Assembly (NCBI RefSeq): GCF_030697925.1
Contig: NZ_JAUYOJ010000130.1
Location: 1 to 59,419, forward strand
Length of the DNA: 59,419 bases
From: Phenylobacterium sp.
GTDB lineage: Bacteria > Pseudomonadota > Alphaproteobacteria > Caulobacterales > Caulobacteraceae
Direction: 5' to 3'
Shown: piece by piece, positions 52,921 through 59,419 of the stretch
Position numbering within the stretch: position 1 is the first letter of the stretch
How the letters are laid out: each line of letters begins with the position of its first letter
Translations under genes and position numbers: made by a program
The notes under the pieces: model-generated
The model's input: the letters and a program-made list of their open reading frames with translations, nothing else
Databases searched by the model: none
Told to the model about the DNA's origin: nothing

Positions 52921-52936
52921 TTAAGCCGCGCTTAAC
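52921..52936 (+). promoter_or_regulatory. Putative CtrA box upstream of tolQ
   Basis: Exact TTAAGCCGCGCTTAAC, that is TTAA-N7-TTAAC, 74 bases before the tolQ ATG and 11 bases after the ybgC stop. It indicates a cell-cycle-controlled promoter inside the tol-pal cluster. Confidence 0.7.
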
Positions 52937-53010
52937 CAAAAATGGCGGCCTTAAGATCGCCACCCCGGCGGGTTTTGAAGTCTAGCCCCGCCGCTATTCC
53001 TGGAGCCCGC

Positions 53011-53712
53011 ATGGACGCCGCGCCGATCACCGCCGACAGCTTTTCGTTCATCAACCTGTTCCTGCGCGCCGACTGGGTTGTGAAGGGCGTGATGGTCGGG
53101 CTGATCCTGGCCAGCCTGTGGTCGTGGACCGTGATCCTCGACAAGGTCTTCCGCCTGACCGCGCTGAACCGCGAGGTCGACATCTTCGAGGACGAGGTGG
53201 CCTCCGGCCGCCCCCTGGAGGAGATCGCCGCCGACGCCGGGGAACGGCCGTCCCACGCCCTGCCCCGCATGCTGCAAGCCGCCCTGCGCGAGTGGCGCGA
53301 GGCCCGCCAGCGCGGGGTCAGCAACGAGAGCCAGGCCGCCTTCCTGATCCAGCGCATCGACCGCCAGCTCGACACCACCATCGCCCGCGAGAGCGCCCGC
53401 GTCGAAACCGGCCTCTCCTCGCTCGCCATCGTCGCCACCGCCTCGCCCTTCGTCGGCCTGTTCGGCACGGTCTGGGGGATCATGAAGGCCTTCCAGGCCA
53501 TCGCCATCGAGAAGTCGACCAACCTCGCCGTCGTCGCCCCCTCCATCGCCGAAGCCCTGTTCGCCACGGCCGTCGGCCTGATCGCGGCTATCCCAGCTTA
53601 CATCGCTTACAACCGCTTTTCGTCCGACGCCGGACGATATTCGGCCCGCCTCGAAGGCTTCGCCGACGACCTGTCGACCGCAATCCAGCGGCGCCTAGCC
53701 GAGCGGGGCTGA
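53011..53712 (+). CDS. tolQ: Tol-Pal system inner-membrane protein TolQ
   Basis: 233 residues from ATG 53011 (MDAAPITADSFSFINLFLRA), with TGGAG ribosome-binding site. Three membrane helices (about 25-45, 137-158, 172-194). MotA/ExbB family: FGTVWGIMKAF and APSIAEALFATAVGLIAAIPA. With TolR it forms the proton-driven motor that energises TolA. Three bases before tolR. Confidence 0.95.
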   Translation: MDAAPITADSFSFINLFLRADWVVKGVMVGLILASLWSWTVILDKVFRLTALNREVDIFEDEVASGRPLEEIAADAGERPSHALPRMLQAALREWREARQRGVSNESQAAFLIQRIDRQLDTTIARESARVETGLSSLAIVATASPFVGLFGTVWGIMKAFQAIAIEKSTNLAVVAPSIAEALFATAVGLIAAIPAYIAYNRFSSDAGRYSARLEGFADDLSTAIQRRLAERG

Positions 53713-53715
53713 GCC

Positions 53716-54198
<483 letters not shown>

Positions 54199-54205
54199 GG
54201 CCGGC

Positions 54206-55003
54206 ATGGCGTCGCGCAGCCGCGAATTCTCTCCGGCGATGATCGCCTCGCTGGCCCTGCACCTGGGCGTGTTCGGGCTGGCCTTCGTCTCGTGGCCGTG
54301 GACGCGGGAGCTCTCGGTCGGCGCCTCGGTGCCGATCAACATCGTCTCCAACGCCCCCGACACCAACCTGCGCCAGGCCGTCCAGGCGCCGGAGGAGCAA
54401 ACGGCCCAGACAGAGCAGCCCGTCCCCGACGCTCCGGCCGAGGCCGCCGCTCCGGACCCGGCCCCGATCCCGACCCCGCCCGCGCCGAAGCCCGCCTCCG
54501 CGGCGCCGCCCAAGCCCACCCTGAAGGCCCCGACCAAGCCCGCGCCCAAGCCGCAGAAGACCGCCAGCCTCGACCTCGACGCCCTGGCCGCCGACGTGGC
54601 CAAGGCCGCTCGCTCGTCGGGATCGCGGACCTCCTCGGCCGCCAAGGGCCCCGCCCGCCAGGAAACCGCCAAGGTGGCGCGCCCGGACATGGGTGACGGC
54701 ATGGCCGCCAATGCGCTGAAGGGCCTGGCCGACGAACTGCAGCGGCGCTGGAACCCCAATTGCGAGGTCGAGGGCGGCCGCTCGATCAAGGTGCGGGTGA
54801 CCTTCACCCTGGGCGCCGGCGGCCAGGTGATCGGTCAGGTCGAGGCCGGCGGCAAGGAACGCTCGGCCAACGCCGTCGAGCAGGCCGCCGCCGAACGCGC
54901 CATCCGCGCGGTCTACCAGGCCGCCCCCTTCAAGAACCTGCCCCGCGACTTCTACGGCGACCGCATCGCGGTCAACTTCAACGCCGCAGAGGCCTGTTCC
55001 TAG
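54206..55003 (+). CDS. tolA: Cell envelope integrity protein TolA
   Basis: 265 residues. N-terminal membrane anchor [18 protein letters not shown], a proline/alanine-rich linker (residues about 55-115, [17 protein letters not shown]), then the C-terminal TolA/TonB domain ([52 protein letters not shown]). Spans the periplasm to reach Pal/TolB. Shorter than the E. coli protein (421). Confidence 0.92.
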   Translation: MASRSREFSPAMIASLALHLGVFGLAFVSWPWTRELSVGASVPINIVSNAPDTNLRQAVQAPEEQTAQTEQPVPDAPAEAAAPDPAPIPTPPAPKPASAAPPKPTLKAPTKPAPKPQKTASLDLDALAADVAKAARSSGSRTSSAAKGPARQETAKVARPDMGDGMAANALKGLADELQRRWNPNCEVEGGRSIKVRVTFTLGAGGQVIGQVEAGGKERSANAVEQAAAERAIRAVYQAAPFKNLPRDFYGDRIAVNFNAAEACS

Positions 55004-55023
55004 GCCTTCAGGAGACACGACCG

Positions 55024-56319
55024 ATGCGACTGAAATCCCTTGCCCTGGCGGTGTTGGCGGTCCTCGCCACGACGCTCGCCGGCGCCGCGCCGGCCCGGGC
55101 CCAGATCGAGGTGGACGTCAATCGTGGCGACGTCCAGCCGCTGCCCGTGGCCATTCCCGCCTTCGGCGGCGCCCGCGGCGCGGAGATCGCCCAGGTCATC
55201 ACCGCCAACCTGGAACGCTCGGGCCTGTTCCGACCTATCGACCAAGCCGCCTTCATCGAGAAGAGCCTGGACGTCAATGTCCAACCCCGGTTCCCCGACT
55301 GGAAGGCGATCAACACCCAGGCCCTGGTCAATGGCCAGGTGACCGTCGAGGGCGGCCGACTGACGGTCAATTTCCGCCTGTGGGACGTTTACGCCGAGCA
55401 GCAACTTCTCGGCCTGCAGTTCACATCCACCCCGGAGAACTGGCGGCGCGTGGCGCACAAGATCTCCGACGCCGTCTATGAGCGGCTGACCGGCGAGAAG
55501 GGCTATTTCGACACGAGGATTGTCTTCGTTTCCGAGAGCGGCGGGCGGCTGAACCGCATCAAGCGGCTTGGGATCATGGACCAGGATGGGGCCAATCCCA
55601 GCTACCTGACCGACGGCTCCTACATCGTCATGACGCCGCGGTTCTCCTCGACCAGCCAGGAGATCACCTACATGGCCCTGCGGCCGGAGGGCTCATCGAT
55701 CTACCTGTTCAACCTGGAGACCGCCCGGCGCGAGACCCTCGGCAATTTCCCCGGCATGGTCTACGCCCCGCGCTTCTCGCCGGACGGTGGCCGCGTGGCC
55801 TTCTCGGTGGAGCGCAACGGCAACAGCGACATCTATGTGATGAACCTGCGCAACCGCGCCGCGGCCAAGCTGACCTCGGACCCCTCCATCGAGACCTCGC
55901 CCTCCTTCTCCCCCGACGGGACGCGGATCGTCTACAATTCCGACCGCGGAGGAAGCCCGCAGCTCTATGTAATGGGCGCGGACGGATCGGGCGCGCGGCG
56001 CATCTCCTTCGGCTCGGGGCGCTACACCACCCCGGTCTGGAGCCCGGTGGGCGATTTCATCGCCTTCACCAAACAGGTGGGCGGCCAGTTCCACATCGGT
56101 GTGATGAAGCCCGACGGCTCGGACGAGCGGCTGCTGACCACCAGCTATCTCGACGAGGGCCCCACCTGGGCGCCCAACGGCAGAGTTCTGATGTTCAGCC
56201 GGGAAACACCTGGCGGCGCCCCGCGTTTGTGGACGGTGGACGTCACCGGACGGATCCTGCGGCCCGCCCCTTATCCCGGCTCGGCCTCGGACCCGGCCTG
56301 GTCGCCGCTGTTGAATTAG
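55024..56319 (+). CDS. tolB: Tol-Pal periplasmic protein TolB
   Basis: 431 residues from ATG 55024. Signal peptide [27 protein letters not shown]-terminal D1 domain ([20 protein letters not shown]), then a six-bladed beta-propeller with repeated FSPDG blades ([27 protein letters not shown]). Binds Pal and TolA. It starts 20 bases after tolA. An upstream ribosome-binding site AGGAGACACGACC fits. Confidence 0.95.
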   Translation: MRLKSLALAVLAVLATTLAGAAPARAQIEVDVNRGDVQPLPVAIPAFGGARGAEIAQVITANLERSGLFRPIDQAAFIEKSLDVNVQPRFPDWKAINTQALVNGQVTVEGGRLTVNFRLWDVYAEQQLLGLQFTSTPENWRRVAHKISDAVYERLTGEKGYFDTRIVFVSESGGRLNRIKRLGIMDQDGANPSYLTDGSYIVMTPRFSSTSQEITYMALRPEGSSIYLFNLETARRETLGNFPGMVYAPRFSPDGGRVAFSVERNGNSDIYVMNLRNRAAAKLTSDPSIETSPSFSPDGTRIVYNSDRGGSPQLYVMGADGSGARRISFGSGRYTTPVWSPVGDFIAFTKQVGGQFHIGVMKPDGSDERLLTTSYLDEGPTWAPNGRVLMFSRETPGGAPRLWTVDVTGRILRPAPYPGSASDPAWSPLLN

Positions 56320-56446
56320 TCGTTTCAGGTATTGGCGCGCCAAACGCGCCATCACCGGATTGTTAGGCCTTCAAAAAGCCGAATAGGTGCAGGTACTCGG
56401 AACGTCTGGGAACCCGCCGTCGTAAACATCAGAAGGAGAAGCCCAC

Positions 56447-56998
56447 GTGCAGAGCTTCAATACCAAAGGCGCCGTTCGACTGGCCCTGATCGCCGCCGCG
56501 GCGCTGTCCATGACAGCCTGCGCGTCAAAGCCCAAGCCGCAGCCGCCCGCCCCGACGCCGCCAGCGCCGACGGCCCCGGCGCCGATGGAGCCGGCCCCGG
56601 CCCCGGCGCCTGCCCCTGTGGGCGTAGTCCCGGGCTCGACCCAGGACTTCGTCGTCAATGTCGGGGACCGGGTCTATTTCGACCTCGACCAGTATGACAT
56701 CCGCTCCGACGCCGCACCGGTCCTCGACGCCCAGGCCGCCTGGCTGGTGCGCTATCCCGCCGTCCAGGTCCGTATCGAAGGCAATGCCGACGAACGCGGC
56801 ACCCGTGAGTACAACCTCGCCCTCGGCTCGCGCCGGGCCAATTCGGTGCGCGAGCACCTGGTGAGCCGTGGCGTCGCCCCGAACCGCATCTCCACGGTGT
56901 CGTTCGGCAAGGAACGCCCGATCGATCCGGGCACCAGCGAAGAGGCCTATCAACGCAACCGGAACGCCGCCACGGCGATCACCGGCGGCGCGCGCTAG
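56447..56998 (+). CDS. pal: Peptidoglycan-associated lipoprotein Pal
   Basis: 183 residues from GTG 56447 with AGAAGGAGAAG ribosome-binding site. Lipobox SMTAC (Cys25), an alanine/proline linker (29-63) and an OmpA-like peptidoglycan-binding domain (VYFDLDQYDIRSDAAPV, GNADERGTREYNLALGSRRA). Anchors the outer membrane to peptidoglycan. A 127-base gap after tolB may hold an internal promoter. Confidence 0.95.
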   Translation: MQSFNTKGAVRLALIAAAALSMTACASKPKPQPPAPTPPAPTAPAPMEPAPAPAPAPVGVVPGSTQDFVVNVGDRVYFDLDQYDIRSDAAPVLDAQAAWLVRYPAVQVRIEGNADERGTREYNLALGSRRANSVREHLVSRGVAPNRISTVSFGKERPIDPGTSEEAYQRNRNAATAITGGAR

Positions 56999-57018
56999 TC
57001 TCGAGCGCTTTCAGCATG

Positions 57019-57052
57019 CAGGCGGGGTCCCGGCTGGGACTCCGCCTGTTTT
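57019..57052 (+). terminator. Rho-independent terminator after pal
   Basis: Stem CAGGCGGGGTCCC / GGGACTCCGCCTG (one wobble) with GGCT loop, then TTTT at 57049-57052. It separates pal from cpoB, so cpoB probably has its own promoter or depends on read-through. Confidence 0.85.
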
Positions 57053-57095
57053 GCGAGCCGCAATTCGGTCGCCCGAACCAGGTTAGAGTGACGAC

Positions 57096-57932
57096 ATGAT
57101 CTTCCGCCGCCTCGCCCTGCCCCTCGCCCTTGCGCTGATCTCGACCACGGCGCTCGCCCAGACCCCGATCGACCCGCTCGACGCCCGCGACGCGCGGCGG
57201 CTCGACCGCATGGAGCAGGTGATGCGTGAACTGCGCGCCATCGTCTTCCAGGGCCGCGACTCCGGCAAACCCGTGGTGATCCAACCGGCGGAGACCGACT
57301 ACCAGCTCCAGGAGCTGACACGGCGCCTGGGCGAGCTGGAACAAAGCCTCACCCGCATGACCGGTGACCTGGAGAGCGCCACCCGCGACGGCGAACTGGC
57401 CCGTCGCGAGAACGAGGCCCTGAAGGGCCAGATCAAGAGCCTCTCCGACAAGATCGCCGCGTTTGAAACCCGCGCCGCGGCCGCGGAAATCCCGGTCGAC
57501 GCCGGCTTGCCGGCGCCGGAGCTGTCCGGCGCACCGCCGACCCAGACCGCCACCGAGACCTTCAACCAGGCGCGGCAACTGATGCTGAGCGGCGACTATG
57601 ACGGCGCCGAGGCCGGCTTCCGCGCCTACGTGGCGCGCTACGGCGACAGCCTCAAGGCGCCCGAGGCGCGCTACTGGCTGGGCAAGACCCTGTCGGCGCG
57701 CGCGGCCCACGCGGAGGCGGCGGGCGCCTATATCGGCGCGATCCGCGGCTGGCCGGCCACCCCCTGGGCGCCCGACGCCGTGGTCGAACTGGCCCGCGCC
57801 CTGATCCAGATCAAGAAGCCCGCTGACGCCTGCCAGACCCTGGCGGAGTTCTCGCGCCGCTACCCGAAGGCGCCCCCGGCCGTGCAGGGTCGGGCCGCCG
57901 CGGCGCGTAGCCAAGCCAAGTGCGCGGCCTAG
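57096..57932 (+). CDS. cpoB: Tol-Pal periplasmic coordinator CpoB (YbgF)
   Basis: 278 residues. Signal peptide MIFRRLALPLALALISTTALAQ, an N-terminal coiled coil (about 30-130, VIQPAETDYQLQELTRRLGE), then TPR-like repeats (TETFNQARQLMLSGDYDGAE, PEARYWLGKTLSARAAHAEA). Coordinates Tol-Pal with peptidoglycan synthesis. Its end overlaps tilS by 13 bases. Confidence 0.92.
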   Translation: MIFRRLALPLALALISTTALAQTPIDPLDARDARRLDRMEQVMRELRAIVFQGRDSGKPVVIQPAETDYQLQELTRRLGELEQSLTRMTGDLESATRDGELARRENEALKGQIKSLSDKIAAFETRAAAAEIPVDAGLPAPELSGAPPTQTATETFNQARQLMLSGDYDGAEAGFRAYVARYGDSLKAPEARYWLGKTLSARAAHAEAAGAYIGAIRGWPATPWAPDAVVELARALIQIKKPADACQTLAEFSRRYPKAPPAVQGRAAAARSQAKCAA

Positions 57933-59170
57933 CCCGCACCGGCGGCAATCTCGGCTGCGGCGGCGTCCTCGACCGCCGCCTGCGCACCGACAGCGACCGC
58001 CCCCTGGCCGTGGCCGTCTCCGGCGGTGGCGACTCCGTGGCCCTGGCCCTGATCGCCGACGCCTGGGCCCGCGGCCACGGCCGGCGGCTTCTGATCCTCA
58101 CCGTCGATCACGGGCTTGGACCGCTAAGCCGGGACTGGACCCAAGCCTGCGCCGACCTCGCCACCCGGCTCGGAGCCGGGTTCCAGGCGCTGAGCTGGAC
58201 GGGACGTAAGCCGTCTACGGGCCTGCCCGCCGCCGCGCGGGAGGCGCGCCACCGGCTGATCGCCACCGCCGCGCGCCAGGCCGGGGCGCGGGTCGTGCTG
58301 ATGGGACACACGGCCGGCGATCGCGCCGAGGCGCAGATCATGCGGCTCGGCGGTTCGACCACCCCCAGTCCGCGCGAGTGGGCCCCCTCGCCGGCCTGGC
58401 CCGAGGGGCGCGACATCTTCCTGCTGCGCCCGCTGCTGGGCGCTGGGCGCGCCGAGATCCGGGCCTGGCTCACCGCCCGCGGCGAGACCTGGATCGACGA
58501 CCCGGCCAATGACGACCCGCGCTTCGCCCGCGCCCGGGCGCGGCAGGCCCTGGCGACCAGGGCCGCAGCCTGCCCCGATCCCGTCACGGCGTCGCCGAGA
58601 CCGGCGGAGCTGGCCATGGAGGTCCGCGACGACGACGCCGGCCTGCTGACCCTGCCGCGCGAGGCCCTGCGCCAGGGGGAGATCGAAGCCTTCGTGGGCG
58701 CCGCCTGCCTCTGTGCGTCGGGGACCTCCCGGCCGCCGCGCGGTGACCGAACCGCCCGCCTAGCCCAACGCCTGCGGGGTCACGAGACCTTCGCCGCGAG
58801 CCTGGCCGGCGCGCGCATCGAGGCCGGCGCCGAGGCGGTCCGGTTCCTGCGCGAACCCGGCGAGATGACGCGGCGGGGCCTTGAGCCCCTGGTCCTGGAG
58901 CCCGGGCACACCGAGGTCTGGGACGGTCGATTCGAGATCACCGCCGACCGCACGGTGACGATCCTGCCGCTCGCCGGCCTCGCCGCGCGGTTGCCGCCCG
59001 GCCAGCGCCAGGGTCTCGCCGACCTCCCGCCCAGCGCCCGCCAGGGCCTTCCGGTGGTGGTGGATGGGGATCGGGTCGCCCTGGCCGCCGGAGCCCCCGG
59101 CCTGACCGTCCGCGCCCTGGCCCACGCGCGCCTGATGGCCGCCTGCGGCGCGGTGGCGCGCGAGCCTTAG
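57920..59170 (+). CDS. tilS: tRNA(Ile)-lysidine synthetase TilS
   Basis: 416 residues from GTG 57920. PP-loop ATPase motif AVSGGGDSVALALIADAW, then VDHGLGPLSRDWT, GHTAGDRAEAQIMRLGGS and PLLGAGRAEIRAWL. Modifies the CAU anticodon of tRNA-Ile so it reads AUA. The C-terminal domain is present but shorter than in E. coli (432). An N-terminal overlap with cpoB couples translation. In this order ftsH usually follows. Confidence 0.93.
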   Translation: MRGLARTGGNLGCGGVLDRRLRTDSDRPLAVAVSGGGDSVALALIADAWARGHGRRLLILTVDHGLGPLSRDWTQACADLATRLGAGFQALSWTGRKPSTGLPAAAREARHRLIATAARQAGARVVLMGHTAGDRAEAQIMRLGGSTTPSPREWAPSPAWPEGRDIFLLRPLLGAGRAEIRAWLTARGETWIDDPANDDPRFARARARQALATRAAACPDPVTASPRPAELAMEVRDDDAGLLTLPREALRQGEIEAFVGAACLCASGTSRPPRGDRTARLAQRLRGHETFAASLAGARIEAGAEAVRFLREPGEMTRRGLEPLVLEPGHTEVWDGRFEITADRTVTILPLAGLAARLPPGQRQGLADLPPSARQGLPVVVDGDRVALAAGAPGLTVRALAHARLMAACGAVAREP

Positions 59171-59220
59171 AGCGTGAGAGCCTGAAGTGGATGCTGGTTC
59201 AGGCGGCCGTCACGCTCTAA
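59167..59220. repeat. Inverted repeat after tilS (TTAGAGCGTGA family)
   Basis: TTAGAGCGTGA (59167-59177) and TCACGCTCTAA (59210-59220) are perfect reverse complements, with nested CCTGAA/TTCAGG (59181-59186, 59198-59203). The first arm contains the tilS stop codon. Possible terminator or REP-like element. Confidence 0.7.
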
Positions 59221-59419
59221 GCATTTGAAGATAGACCATTTTATCCGATCAGCTGCTTCCATCCAATCGGGAAAGGGCCTTCTGTAACGGGCCTTCGTCA
59301 GTCAATCCCTCTTGAGGTCGATCCTTCGCCGGGGTCTTGCTTCTGTCCGTGGTCGGCGCGGGGCCGCCACCTGATGGGATCGGATGAGAACCAGGCCGGC
59401 CCATCTAGGAGGCGCGGTT
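59221..59419. other. Leader region, next gene truncated by window end
   Basis: 199 bases with no complete gene. The final AGGAGGCGCGGTT looks like a ribosome-binding site for a gene starting just past 59419. By gene order this would be ftsH, but none of its coding sequence is visible. Confidence 0.4.

Overview
This is about 59 kb of very GC-rich (near 70%) chromosomal DNA from an alphaproteobacterium, most likely Caulobacterales and possibly a Phenylobacterium-like organism. The evidence is the gene order ruvC-ruvA-ruvB / ybgC-tolQRAB-pal-cpoB-tilS, two perfect TTAA-N7-TTAA boxes of the kind bound by the cell-cycle regulator CtrA, a PEPxxWA-type C-terminal sorting signal, and many short intergenic palindromes. 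The genus is an inference. I see no rRNA, tRNA, CRISPR array or intact mobile element.

Layout. 1-5248 (minus): a tripartite RND efflux operon (NodT-type outer membrane factor, lipoprotein adaptor, inner-membrane pump cut by the window edge). 5585-8578: a secreted M28 peptidase, a DUF72 protein and a small secreted protein resembling half of a TonB C-terminal domain. 8831-11306: a chemoreceptor and a small cysteine-rich secreted protein with a CtrA box. 11393-15108: a TetR-led run with an HSL-type esterase, a quinone-oxidoreductase-like protein, an unknown small protein and a methionine aminopeptidase. 15295-19854: a second M28 peptidase divergent from a tightly overlapping cassette (TetR, carboxymuconolactone-decarboxylase-like protein, metallo-beta-lactamase lactonase-like protein, SDR) with a 16-bp palindromic operator. 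19858-23609 (minus): a two-subunit ABC exporter with one degenerate ATP site. 23979-35147: mostly metabolic genes (acyl-CoA ligase, alpha/beta hydrolases, amidohydrolase, DegT aminotransferase, oxidoreductases, SDR, histidine phosphatase) and, on the minus strand, a LuxR-type regulator fused to an alpha/beta-hydrolase-like domain.

35459-59170 is the conserved backbone. It holds yebC, then about 13 kb of accessory genes (LysR/P450 pair, MgtC-like protein, PEPxxWA protein, RNase H-like protein, Tet(M)-like ribosomal protection factor, pantothenate kinase, M50 protease, intradiol dioxygenase, exported phosphatase-like protein and superoxide dismutase, a decayed insertion-sequence remnant and a broken gene copy). 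After these come ruvCAB (Holliday junction processing), ybgC-tolQRAB-pal-cpoB (envelope constriction and outer-membrane integrity) and tilS (tRNA-Ile lysidine synthetase). The last 249 bases look like the leader of the next gene.

Genes that appear to work together are the RND trio, the ABC pair, the TetR lactonase cassette, the LysR/P450 pair sharing an inverted repeat, RuvABC, and the Tol-Pal complex. Functions are read from motifs in the translated sequence; no database search was possible.
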